Program-made: the position numbers and the translations under genes
Notes under the pieces: model-generated
Seen by the model: only the letters and a program-made list of their open reading frames with translations
Told to the model about the DNA's origin: nothing
The model's database searches: none
Shown: positions 21,976 to 30,816 of the stretch, piece after piece
How the letters are laid out: each line of letters begins with the position of its first letter
Position numbering within the stretch: the first letter of the stretch is position 1
DNA from: Bog-532 sp963775825
GTDB lineage: Bacteria > Actinomycetota > Actinomycetes > Streptosporangiales > Streptosporangiaceae
NCBI GenBank assembly: GCA_963775825.1
Contig: CAVZKY010000010.1
Location: forward strand, 248,001-312,000
DNA length: 64,000 nt
Reading direction: 5' to 3'

Positions 21976-22408
21976 TGCAGGTCGCCCCGGCCTGTGCGGT
22001 AGTCGCTCATCAGGGCCGGGGGATCTGCAGCGGATGAGCCCCGAGTCACCTGTACTGGCGGCTGCCGGACAAGTTGCGGGGGGCTGGAACGCGGTACGTG
22101 GTTCGGGACGCTTGTAAGCCGACGCGCTAGCTCGCGCCCTGCGCGAACGGCAGCTTGCCTCCCGGCCCGCGCCGTGGGCTCAGCGACAGCGCGGACGCGG
22201 GCCTCCGACGCCTGCGCGAACGGCAGGTTGCCTCCCGCCGCGCCGTGGGCTCAGCGGATGCCTGACTGGCGCATCGGGCACCGCGGGGACACGCCAATCG
22301 CGGGAAATTAAAAAGCTGGTCGACCGGAGGAAGCGTTACCTGTAGGCGACCTGGCATGATCGCATGTAGGCAGCGGCCGCTGCGGGCTTGCCGGAAAGGA
22401 TTACGCCG
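21976..22408. other. Gene-free stretch with a duplicated 48-base segment
   Basis: No credible gene is seen. The stretch contains a near-identical direct repeat (about 22138-22186 and 22211-22258) and a short A-rich segment near 22308. It separates the phosphotransferase relic from the small gene at 22409. Confidence 0.5.
22138..22258. repeat. Direct repeat of about 48 bases
   Basis: Two copies beginning CCTGCGCGAACGGCAG and ending GCCGTGGGCTCAGCG, 73 bases apart start to start, differ at about one base plus a short indel. Confidence 0.8.
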
Positions 22409-22774
22409 ATGACCGAGGATGAGCACAGCGCATCCGGCCTGGTTCCCCGCTTGGTTCAGGAATATGTCGGCCAGCTCCGCGAGATCACCCGGAGGCTGGA
22501 GGGCCTCGCCCGATCTGGCGGAGGTCTGCCGCGGGCCGCTGGCGTACTTCCGCTTCCTGGCGGCCTTTCGGCGGCGCAGATGACCTCGATCACCGACAGC
22601 ATCGCCGCACAGCGACGCAGCATCGCGGCGCTGAAAGCGCAGCTGTCCTCCTACGACGGGCAGCTTGCTACGCTGGAGCAGCTCCTCGGCCCGCTCGGGG
22701 AGTGGAGCAAGACATGGGCGGATCTTGAGCAGCGCATGCTCAACATGGGCCGCAGGCCGGAGGGCGGGAGCTAG
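22409..22774 (+). CDS. Small coiled-coil hypothetical protein
   Basis: A 121-residue protein starting MTEDEHSASGLVPRLVQEYV. An excellent ribosome-binding site (GGAAAGGA at 22393-22400) eight bases ahead of the ATG fixes the start. The centre and C-terminus (QRRSIAALKAQLSSYDGQLA with the following LEQLLGPLGEWS) have heptad-like periodicity and look like a helical hairpin or coiled coil. No signal peptide or membrane segment. No family is recognised. Intact and isolated; a convergent phosphofructokinase gene follows. Confidence 0.7.
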   Translation: MTEDEHSASGLVPRLVQEYVGQLREITRRLEGLARSGGGLPRAAGVLPLPGGLSAAQMTSITDSIAAQRRSIAALKAQLSSYDGQLATLEQLLGPLGEWSKTWADLEQRMLNMGRRPEGGS

Positions 22775-23016
22775 GCCAGCGGTTGCAGTAACCGCGTCCA
22801 GCACGAACCGCGCCAGAGCCGCGTCCAGCAGCGAACCGCTGATCCGGAATTGCTCGTTGAAAGGGCGGTGCAGCTCGTCGTCGACCTTGTGCCCGCGAGT
22901 GCGTCGAGCTCGCACTCCGGCCCCTCGATGAGCCGTCGGCGGAACCGGCATCATCAGGGATGATCTTCCTCATCGGGGTTCCCTGCGACGGGTCCGGGCG
23001 GCTCGGCGGCCGGGGC

Positions 23017-24292
23017 TCAGCCCTCGGCGAGATAGCCGTACCGGTCGCGGAAGGCCTCGGGCGTGAGCCCTGAGGCCTCTGCGATCGGGCGGAGCTTCTC
23101 TGGATCCTCGAGGTCCTCGCGGTCCAGCCGGATCATGTACTCGCGGGCCACCCGGTACGAGCTCGACTCGACGTTCACCAGCCGGATCCGCACCCGCCCC
23201 GTCTCGGGGTCGTTGAACGACCCGAAGGGCAGCGGCACCATGTGCCCCTCCTGGATCGTGACCATGCCGCCGGGCTCGTCGCCCTCCAGCACCCGCTTCA
23301 GGTAGTCGACGGCGCTGTAGCCGAGGTCGCGGGTGTACTCGATGTCGAACGGGATAGGGGGCGCGCACCGAAGCTCGTAGCCGATGTTCTTGCCCTCGAC
23401 CGTGACCTTCTGCCCCGCTCCTTGAAGCGGTCCTTGACCTGCTTCGCCAGCAGGCGGTCCAGCTCGAGCTCGGCCAGCCGGACGTGGCCGTGCTCGTCTC
23501 GCTCGGCCTCCGGCATGGCCTTCTGGAGCTCGTCCGGGGGGAGGCGCAGGCCGATGCCCTCCGCGAGCACCGCCACGCCGAAGGGGCGGCCGTGGGCGAT
23601 CCGCTTGAGCATCGAGGTCTCGAGGACGTCCACCAGGCGCGACAGCGGGATGGGCTCGTCGCCGGGGAACTCCTCGGCGATCACCGTGAGGGTGGCCCCG
23701 GCCGACTTTCCGATGCCCACGGCCAGGTGGCCGGCCAGCGGCCCATGGCCACCACCAGGTACCACCGCTGGGTGGTGATGGCGTCGGTCATCAGGTTGTT
23801 GACGAGCTGGACCCCCACGCTCCTGGCGGTCTCGAAGCCGAAGGTCGGCGTGCCGCCCGGTAGCGGCAGGTCGTTGTCGATGGTCTTCGGCACGTGCGCC
23901 ACGCGCAGGGCCCCTCCGGCCGCCTCGGCCAGCCGGGACGCCGAGAACGCGGTGTCGTCCCCGCCGATCGTCACCAGCGCGTCGATCCCCAGCTTCTGCA
24001 GCGACTCCAGACAGGCGTGCAGCCTCCAGTCCGGGTCGGCGGCGTCCTCGTCGCGCACCGTCGGGTTGGCCCGCGAGGTCCGGAGGATCGACCCGCCCTG
24101 GACGTGGATCCTCGACACGTCCGTGATGGAGAGGGGCCGCGCCTCCTCGATCCGGCCCTCGATGAGGTGCTGGAAGCCGTCCATGATCCCGAGGACGTCC
24201 CACCCGGAGTTCCGGGCCTCGATCGTGGCTGCAGAGATGACCGAGTTCATCCCCGGGGCGGGGCCGCCGCCGCACAGGATCCCCAGTTTCAC
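23017..24292 (-). CDS. 6-phosphofructokinase, pyrophosphate-type active-site motifs (frameshifted)
   Basis: A PfkA-superfamily enzyme of about 425 residues. The N-terminus has LGILCGGGPAPGMNSVISAA; the substrate-specificity loop reads VTIGGDDTAFSA and the catalytic loop VPKTIDNDLPLPGG. In ATP-dependent enzymes the first motif is GGDGS and the second lacks the lysine (GTIDND); GGDD with PKTIDND is the pattern of PPi-dependent enzymes. The MGR motif is followed by AGHLAVGIGKSAGATLTVIAEEF, and the C-terminal part reads ELRCAPPIPFDIEYTRDLGY with the end at GYLAEG. It would interconvert fructose 6-phosphate and fructose 1,6-bisphosphate, possibly reversibly. One lost C near 23740 and another indel near 23415 break the frame. 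The GTG at 24292 is the likely start. A class I aldolase lies at 54.5 kb. Confidence 0.8.
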
Positions 24293-24565
24293 GGCCCCAT
24301 CGTTCCAGCAACGAGGCGATCCTGACAAGCGGAGGTCTCCGGACGAAGTGCTTACCCAGGGCTGCGGCTGCCACGGTCGGCGTCGCCAGCGGGCTGCCGG
24401 GTGCTGATGCCTGATCATTCTCCCTGGCTGCCCGGGGCAAGCCCTTGGCCCACAGGCTGGGTGCTAGCGCGGTCAGCTGACCTCGAGTCCTAGTCGCCGC
24501 TGCCGAGTGCCGCGGTGCAGCCGGCGAGGTCCACGACCGGCCGCTTATGGCTGGGGAGTCAGGGC

Positions 24566-26045
24566 TCAGGAAGGTCCGGCCGAACTTCTGGCGACGGGCC
24601 GGACGGGTTTCAGCGGGCCCTGTGTTCGCAGCGCGCTCCAGCCGAGGCGCCCGGTCACGCCTTCGAGTTCGTTCCCGACCACGAGGCCGCGATCGGTGAT
24701 GCTGACGCTGTTCAGCGTCATCTCGTGCCAGCTGCTGCGCATCTTGGCGACGTGCACGGCCCGGCCTACCAGGGAGCCGTCTTCGATGTAGCGCAGGTCG
24801 ATGACGTTGTCGAACAGGAACAGGAGCCCGTCCATCGCGTTGGCGGCAGGCCCGTGGACGGCGGTTTCGCTCGTGATCAGCAAGGAACTGCCTGCCGCCC
24901 GGACGAGCCCGACGAGACTGCGCATGTAGGCGGGGAAACGCTCTTCTTCACGGGCGGCGAAGGCCAGTTCGGCGAGGCTGTCGATGACAATCCGGCTGGT
25001 CGCGATGCGCACGGAGTTCGGAGCGCACGGCGGTGGCCAGGACGTCGAGGTCCAGATCGCCCATCGGGACATAGGAGATCGAGACGTTCTCGGCAGCGTC
25101 GGCTGATGTGAGGTCCCAGCCGAACGCGGCAGCCACGCCGACGAGCTGACCGGCGGTGTCCTGGAACGTGACGTACAGGCAGCGCTTTCCCCGCTCCATT
25201 CCCTGGGTGAGCCAGCGCAGCCCGAAGATCGTCTTGCCCACGCCCGAGGGTCCGGTGACCAGGGTGGCGTCACCCTGCTTCGCTCCGCCGTTCATCAGCT
25301 CATCGAGGCCGGGGATCCCGCTGGGGACCTGGCCGGACACCGCCGTAACCACATCCGGGATCAGTGTCTCTATGCGCGGGAACACCTTGACGCCGCCCGA
25401 GCCGATCCGGAACGTGTGCTTGCCTGCCCGAGAGCTTCCGCCGCGCATCTTCACTATCCGCAGCCACCGCCGGTCGACCGGCTCGCGGGACTCATACTCG
25501 AGCTGGATGATGCCGTCAGCCAGCGAGAATTCGATGCCGTTTCGCAGTTCCTCCGGCGTGTACTCGCCAACCAGCAGCAGCACCGTGCCGGTTTGCGAGA
25601 TACGGCCGGTCAGGTCATACAGCGCGGCGCGCAACTCGCGTTCATCGGCGAAATCGCGCAGCATCTTCGCGCTGTCGACCACCACGATGGCAGGTTCCTC
25701 CGCCAGCGTTTTCCTGACGATCTCCGACACCAGGGGCTCCAGCCCGTCCTGGCGTGCAGGCCGCAGGAAGTCACCCAGGTGGATGTACTCGACTCGGGTG
25801 CCCAGGGCCTGCGGGTCGAAGAAGGTGAACTGCTCCAGGTGCCTGACCAGCTTGGTGTGCGGCTCGGAAACCGTCGTGTAGTAGACGCACTTGCGCTCGG
25901 CGGTGCCGTTGGCGAAGCACATCTGCTGGGCCAGGATCGTCTTGCCGGTGCCCGGGGCGCCGGCCACGACCACTACCGCCCCCGGCTCCAGGCCGCCGTT
26001 GAGCACCAGGTCCAGCCCGGCGACTCCGGTAGTCATCCGCTTCAA
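24566..26045 (-). CDS. KaiC-like RecA ATPase with two domains (one frameshift)
   Basis: About 490 residues with two KaiC/RAD55-type ATPase domains. Domain 1 starts MTTGVAGLDLVLNGGL, Walker A GAPGTGKTILAQQ, and AIVVVDSAKMLRDFA as Walker B. Domain 2 starts VPSGIPGLDELMNGG, Walker A GPSGVGKTIFGLR, and RIVIDSLAELAFAA as Walker B. Tandem domains are the hallmark of KaiC, but no kaiA or kaiB is present; such bacterial KaiC-like proteins are thought to act in signalling with kinases. The start is TTG at 26045 overlapping the upstream response-regulator stop (TTGA), or ATG at 26036; AAGGA lies upstream. One indel near 25010 separates the Walker B strand of domain 2 from its upstream half. It is third in a cluster with a response regulator and a hybrid kinase. 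Confidence 0.85.
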
Positions 26046-26401
26046 CTCTGACCACGTCCTTCTTTCAGCAAGGCGTCCGCGACCGCGAGCGAGGTGACGC
26101 CAGTCATACGGCTTGGGCACGACCGCGTCCGCGGCACCCGCGAGATGGGTGTCCCCGCTCGCGGCCAGAATCGGGATGTGCGCCGTCGCTGGGTCAGCCC
26201 GCAGGCAGCGGATAAGCTCCGCGCCGTCCATGACCGGCATCATCACGTCGGTCACCACCAGATCCGGTGCCGACTCCCGCACGGCCCGCAGCGCAGCGGC
26301 GCCATCGTTGGCTTCGCTCACTTCGTGCCCGGCCCGCTGAAGATCCTCCGGAGCAGGAAACGCTGGTCCGGCTCGTCATCGACCACCAGGATCCTCGACA
26401 C
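26042..26401 (-). CDS. Single-domain response regulator (one frameshift)
   Basis: A stand-alone receiver domain of about 120 residues. From the GTG at 26401 it reads SRILVVDDEPDQRFLLRRIF (acidic pocket DDE); the phospho-acceptor Asp is in DLVVTDVMMPVMDGAEL, the Thr/Ser position in IPILAASGDTH and the Lys in VVPKPYDW. The C-terminal end is ADALLKEGRGQS with a stop at 26044-26042, reached after a frame change near 26075; a missing base near 26380 also splits the N-terminus. It has no output domain. Its stop overlaps the start of the KaiC-like gene and it follows the hybrid kinase, so it probably relays phosphate between the two. Confidence 0.75.
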
Positions 26402-26548
26402 GCGGCGCCGTACCCTTTCATCATTACTACTTAGCGTATCGAAGCTTACACAAATAGCTACCTGTCTGCCGTGGCCTGCGGATGGCTCGGGCAGGTCGCC
26501 CGGGTGCTGGCCGGTGCTGTGGCCGGGGCGTACGCCGTGCCGGGCTGG

Positions 26549-28193
26549 CTAGTTGTGAGCGCTGAGGACTTCGTGCAGTTTTGTGAGGAGGGCGCTTTCG
26601 GAGAATGGTTTCTCGATGAGGTAAACCCCGGGTTCCAGCACGTCCTGCGCGCTCAGCAGGCCCTGGGTGTAGCCGGACATGAAAACCACCCGGACGTCCG
26701 GCTGGCAGGCCGCGGACCCGGTCGGCGAGTTCCTTGCCCAGCATCCTCGGCATGATCACGTCGGTCAGCAGCACGTCGATGTGCTGCTGCTGGCGGCGAG
26801 GATGCCCACCGCTTCGTGCCGGTGGCGGCGGACAGCACGTGGTAGCCACTGCGGGCCAGCATCCGCCGGGTGACCTCCCGCATCGCGGGCTCGTCCTCCA
26901 CGATCAGGATCGATCTCGCCGCGGCCGCCGGGTTCCGCGGGCGGCGGCTGCTGCCGCGCCGTCGGTCCGCTCGTGACGGGCAGCAGCACCGTCAAGGTGG
27001 TGCCGATCCCGGGCTCGGAGTGAATCCGCACGGTCCCGCCGGCCTGGGTGATGATGCCGTACACGGTGGCCAGCCCGAGGCCGGTACCCTCGCCCTTGGG
27101 CTTGGTGGTGAAGAACGGCTCGAAGACCCGCTCGATGACGTCCTTGGGTATCCCCGTGCCGGTGTCGCTGACCTTCAGGCTCACGTACCTGCCCGGACTC
27201 AGGTTGGCCCGGTCGGCTGCGTATGCCTCGTCGACCTGCGTGTTGGTCGTCTTCATGGTCAGTTTCCCGCCGCCGGGCATGGCGTCGCTGGCGTTCACCG
27301 CGAGGTTGACCAGCACCTGCTCGATCTGGCCGGCGTCGGCGAGCACCGGGCGAAGGTCGGCGCGCCAGGTGGTGACCAGCTCGATGTGCTCGCCGAGGGT
27401 GCGGATCAGCAATTGCTCGACGCCCGCGATCACGTCGTTGAGGCTGAGCACGCGCGGCTGGACCACCTCGCGGCGCGCGAACGCCAGCAGCTGGTGGGTC
27501 AGCACGGCGGCCTGCTGGGTGGCCTTCTCGACCTGCTCGATGTCCGTCGCGGACGGCTTGCCAGCGCACCTGCGGCGGATTCCTTGGCGACTTCCTCGCT
27601 GACGAAGGCCGCGTAGTTGGAGATGACCCCGAGCAGGTTGTTGAAGTCGTGCGCCACCCCGCCGGCCAGCTGGCCGAGGCTCTCCAGCCGCTGTGACTGG
27701 TGCAGGTGACCCTCCACCGCTCCCGCTCGTCCTGGGCCTTGAGCCGTTCCCGTTCGGCCTGGAGCTCCCGCCGCTCGGTCACGTCCCGGGCCTTGAGCCG
27801 TTCCCGTTCGGCCTGGGTCTCCCGCCGCTCGGTCACGTCCCGGACCGCGGCGGTGACCAGGATGCCCTCGTCGGTGTCGACGGCGGCCAGGGAGATCTCG
27901 GCCGGGAACGTGGTGCCGTCCTTGCGGCGGGCGGACAGTTCTATCCCCGCGCCCATCGGCCGCGGCGTCGGCGCTGGCATGTACCTGGCCCGGTGCTCCG
28001 GGTGCACGGCCCGCGCTCCGTCCGGCACGAGAATCTCCATGGGCTGGCCGATCAGCTCGTCGCGCCGGTATCCGAACAGGTGCTCGGCCTGGGCGTTGAC
28101 CAGAGCGATCCGCCCGTCAGCGGCGACGCAGATCATGGCGTCCGGAGCCGCCTCAAGCAGCCCCGCGAACAGGTGATCGTCAGATTGCTTCAC
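26549..28193 (-). CDS. PAS-domain hybrid histidine kinase with C-terminal receiver (frameshifted)
   Basis: Domain order: PAS (about residues 1-125: LLEAAPDAMICVAADGRIAL, HLFGYRRDELIG), a charged coiled-coil linker with an exact-length tandem duplication, HisKA (ESLGQLAGGVAHDFNNLLG, phospho-acceptor His), HATPase (VNLAVNASDAMPGGG, VSDTGTGIPK, GTGLGLATVYGI) and a receiver (ILIVEDEPAMREVTRRML, VLLTDVIMPRMLG, then EKPFSESALLTKLHEVLSAH). No membrane segment, so a cytoplasmic sensor; the PAS ligand is unknown. The GGVAHDFNN type H-box is that of HWE/hybrid-like soluble kinases. The stop is at 26551-26549. Indels near 27715, 27570, 26940 and 26800 disrupt it. First gene of the cluster with the receiver protein and KaiC-like ATPase. 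Confidence 0.8.
27734..27841 (-). repeat. 54-bp tandem duplication in the kinase linker
   Basis: Two consecutive 54-base copies (27734-27787 and 27788-27841) encode RDVTERRE(T/L)QAERERLKA twice. The duplication is a multiple of three and close to a multiple of the heptad, so it would lengthen the signalling helix without breaking the frame. Confidence 0.85.
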
Positions 28194-28509
28194 GCCCGCT
28201 ACCCCCGTGCGTGGCCAATCAGTTACCGAAAGTCATCATGTCACGGTCCGGGAGTCACCGCGACCGAGCGGTCGCGGCCGCTGAGGCCACTCAAGCCGGG
28301 ACCTCGGGGTCCCAGGCCAGTGCGGCTGGCGCCGGCGCGGCCAGGAACCCCGGTATCCAGGTAGTGCGGCTGGCGGCGGCGCCGCGGTAGCAGGAGGGCT
28401 CGCAGACGTCCTTTTAGTGACTGGTCAACCAGTGACTACCGCGGTCGCCGCATCGCCCGCACTCCGGCGTCGCTGTGCCGCGGGACGTGGCCGAGGAGGT
28501 CAGCGGCGC
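28194..28509. other. Upstream region of the kinase cluster; no gene seen
   Basis: About 315 bases between divergent units. It holds a short imperfect duplication (GTGCGGCTGGC near 28320 and 28365) and a direct AGTGACTGGTCAACCAGTGACTACC segment, split here as AGTGACTGGT and its reverse-like partner ACCAGTGACT near 28417-28437. Promoters for the kinase operon and the hydrolase unit probably lie here. Confidence 0.35.
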
Positions 28510-28623
28510 ATGACCGCCGCCCCCGCCGGCGAGCCCAGCAGGCTCCGGGTCACGACCGACGGCCATATCCGGGTGGTCCGGGCGGCCGCGGACTGGCCGG
28601 ATGTGGTTCCCTTCTGCTCATGA
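28510..28623 (+). CDS. Short peptide or 3' relic overlapping the hydrolase start
   Basis: A 37-codon frame reading MTAAPAGEPSRLRVTTDGHI to VVPFCS, whose TGA overlaps the ATG of the next gene by four bases. The tight overlap looks like operon coupling, so this may be the 3' end of a lost upstream gene or a real small peptide. No homologue is recognised. Confidence 0.35.
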   Translation: MTAAPAGEPSRLRVTTDGHIRVVRAAADWPDVVPFCS

Positions 28624-29558
28624 CCCGCACTGACGATGCTGCTGCCGACGCCGCGCCGCCGGACTGGTTCACGACCGCGCTGGCCACTCCTGCCGAACTT
28701 GGCCGGGTGGACGTGGAAGGCACCGCGGTCGCCTACCGGGCCTGGGGGCAGCCGGGCGGCCCCGGGATCGTGCTGGTGCACGGCGGCGCGGCGCACTCCC
28801 GCTGGTGGGATCACATCGCCCCGCTGATGACGCCGGGCCGCCGGGTCGCCGCGCTCGACCTGTCCGGGCACGGGGACAGTGGGCGGCGGGAGACCTACAG
28901 CCTCGACTCCTGGGCGCGCGAGGTGCTCGCGGTGGCCGGCGCGGCCGGGATCACCGGCCCGCCCACCGTGATCGGGCACAGCATGGGCGGGTTCGTCACG
29001 CTGCGGCTGGCCAGCCTGTACGGCTCCCGGATCGCCGGGGCGGTGATCGTCGACTCCCCGGTCCGTAACCTGACCCCCGAAGAGCAGGCGGCCCGGGAGC
29101 ACCGCGCGTTCGGCCCGCTGCGGGTCTACCCCACCCGGGAGGCGGCCATCGCCCGGTTCCGCCCGATCCCTGACCAGCCGACGCTGCGCTACATCACCCG
29201 GCATGTAGCCGAGACGTCCGTCCGGGAGACCGACGGCGGCTGGACGTGGAAGTTCGACCCGCGCATCTTCGGCCGCACGCAGCTGGGCACGCACCTGCTG
29301 ACGCGGCTGGATTGCCGGGTGGCGCTGTTCCGGGCCGAGCACGGCATCATGTCCCAGCAGATGAGTGAGGTGATGTACGACCGGCTGGGCCGGGTGGCCC
29401 CGCTCATCGAGATTCCCGCCGCCGGCCACCACGTGATGCTGGACCAGCCCATCGCGCTCGTCGCCGCGTTCCGCACGCTGCTGTCCGACTGGGACCACTC
29501 CACGCCCGGCCTCCCCGGCACCCCCCCGGCCCCCAGCGCAATAACCCCAGCGCAATAA
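28620..29558 (+). CDS. Alpha/beta hydrolase
   Basis: An intact 312-residue alpha/beta hydrolase. The oxyanion region is IVLVHGGAAHSRWWDHIAPL, followed by VAALDLSGHGDSGRR, the nucleophile elbow IGHSMGGFVTLRLAS (Ser in GHSMGG) and the catalytic His in IPAAGHHVMLDQP. The acidic residue is probably in VALFRAEHGIM or the preceding strand. Esterase, epoxide-hydrolase-like or C-C hydrolase activities are all possible. The start overlaps a short upstream frame by four bases. The last codons and stop lie inside a 14-bp tandem repeat, so the C-terminal tail (PSAITPAQ) is made by repeat DNA. Confidence 0.85.
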   Translation: MTRTDDAAADAAPPDWFTTALATPAELGRVDVEGTAVAYRAWGQPGGPGIVLVHGGAAHSRWWDHIAPLMTPGRRVAALDLSGHGDSGRRETYSLDSWAREVLAVAGAAGITGPPTVIGHSMGGFVTLRLASLYGSRIAGAVIVDSPVRNLTPEEQAAREHRAFGPLRVYPTREAAIARFRPIPDQPTLRYITRHVAETSVRETDGGWTWKFDPRIFGRTQLGTHLLTRLDCRVALFRAEHGIMSQQMSEVMYDRLGRVAPLIEIPAAGHHVMLDQPIALVAAFRTLLSDWDHSTPGLPGTPPAPSAITPAQ

Positions 29559-29630
29559 AGCCCAGCGCCATAAACCCAGCGCAATAAACCCAGCGCAATA
29601 AACCCAGCGCAATAAACCCAGCGCAATAAC
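29532..29630. repeat. Seven tandem copies of CCCAGCGCAATAAA
   Basis: Seven units of 14 bases (one of 15) run from 29532 to 29630 between two convergent genes. The first two supply the final codons and TAA stop of the alpha/beta hydrolase. Each unit brings a TAA, so all three frames are quickly closed. Confidence 0.9.
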
Positions 29631-29639
29631 CTCGCCAGC

Positions 29640-30494
29640 CTAGCCGGCCGCGGGCCCGGGCGGGGGCACACCGATCGGGTTGGCGTAGGGGACCTCGCGG
29701 GCGCAGGCCTGCGCGAGCGGCAGGAGCGCCTCCGCGACCTGCGCCGTGGCGTCCGCCCCGATCTGCTGCCAGGGCCGTGCGGCGGCGCGGTCGGTGGCCT
29801 CTTCCACGGCGGCGTGCGCTTCCCGGCCCGCGGCGGTGATCTCGCCGTCCGGCCTGATCAGCCCCCGCTCCGTCAGCCGCGCCCGGGCCGCATCCCACTG
29901 CTCGTCGGTCCAGCCGCGGATGGGCTGGAGGTCTTCGCGCCGCATGGTCAGGGCGCAGCGCAGGACCAGGACCTCGCACCCGTCAATGCCGGCCGCCGTC
30001 AGGGCCGCGAAGTGCCCGTCGCCCCGATGCTCGCGCAGGATGGTGGCCGCCTGCCACAGCCGGGCGATCGCCCCGTCGTCCTCGGCCAGCGCGCTGTCCG
30101 GTTGCGGCAGCGCAGTGTTGGCCGCCGCCAGCACCCGCCCCGCGCAGTCCAGGCCGGCTGTGACCTGGCCCAGCCGCTCCGCGGCCAGCACGGTCTGCTT
30201 TTCCAGCCCGGCCAGCAGCCGGCGCAGCGCCGCGATCGCGCCGTCCTGGCGGGCCTGCAGCGTCGTGGCCGGCGGGGCAAGCGCCCAGACCGCGGGGATC
30301 GCGCGCTCGACCATGGCCGGAGCAAAGGCATAGAACGACGCGGTCACGACCTCCGGGCCGGCGGCCCCCAGTGGCGCGGCCCGGCCCGCGAAATACCCTC
30401 GCCAGAATCCGCGCAGGCCGGCCGCCTCGAACGCCGACCGCGCCTCGGGTGCGAAGTACGTGATCGCATGGACCGGCTCGAACAGCGTCCACAT
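29640..30494 (-). CDS. SCO6745-family protein (winged-helix-like)
   Basis: An actinobacterial SCO6745-type protein of about 284 residues. It starts MWTLFEPVHAITYFAPEARS, then GLRGFWRGYFAGRAAPLG and EVVTASFYAFAPAMVERAIP, and ends with a MarR-like winged helix (IRGWTDEQWDAARARLTERG, LIRPDGEITAAGREAH). The family is widely conserved but functionally obscure. The in-frame coding extends upstream to 30758 into a catalase-like fragment; the ATG at 30494 is chosen because family resemblance begins there. The 14-bp tandem repeat lies just beyond its stop. Confidence 0.75.
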   Translation of the reverse strand: MWTLFEPVHAITYFAPEARSAFEAAGLRGFWRGYFAGRAAPLGAAGPEVVTASFYAFAPAMVERAIPAVWALAPPATTLQARQDGAIAALRRLLAGLEKQTVLAAERLGQVTAGLDCAGRVLAAANTALPQPDSALAEDDGAIARLWQAATILREHRGDGHFAALTAAGIDGCEVLVLRCALTMRREDLQPIRGWTDEQWDAARARLTERGLIRPDGEITAAGREAHAAVEEATDRAAARPWQQIGADATAQVAEALLPLAQACAREVPYANPIGVPPPGPAAG

Positions 30495-30650
30495 CGCTCG
30501 CGGACTCCACGCCACCTCGGCCACAACCGCCTCCTCCGCGCGCCCTGTCTCCGTCAGCACGGCGCCTCCGCCAGCGTACGACGCCTGGCCCGAGATGACC
30601 CTGGGCGGCTTTCCCGCACCGAGCTGGGGAAGCCGCCCCGCTCCGCCCGC

Positions 30651-30758
30651 CGCGTCTGCGTTGATCGGCAGGTGCATGAAGGCCGGGCTGCCCAGCCGGT
30701 TGAGTTGGGTGTCGAGATAGCAGAAGTTCCGGCCCTGCACAGAGGCACAGAAAGGCAC
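30651..30758 (-). pseudogene. Catalase fragment
   Basis: About 30 codons reading QGRNFCYLDTQLNRLGSP then AFMHLPINA match the distal haem-pocket-following region of clade 3 catalases (YLDTQLNRLG...LPIN). Nothing else of catalase is present. The fragment is in frame with the downstream SCO6745-like gene but separated by about 150 bases of low-complexity coding. It sits next to a pyruvate oxidase-like gene, whose product may generate H2O2. Confidence 0.6.
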
Positions 30759-30816
30759 CGGCCGCGGCGGCGGGCGCCACAGCGGCCGGTGCCCAGGACG
30801 TTGATGACCGAGTTGT

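Noticed and set aside
22127..22954. A 275-residue minus-strand frame overlapping the small gene at 22409
   Set aside because: It is antisense to a gene with an excellent ribosome-binding site and passes through a non-coding direct repeat; composition is arginine/alanine/proline-rich as in shadow frames.
24566..26045. A cyanobacterial-type circadian clock
   Set aside because: Only a KaiC-like protein is present; kaiA and kaiB are absent, so a clock cannot be claimed.
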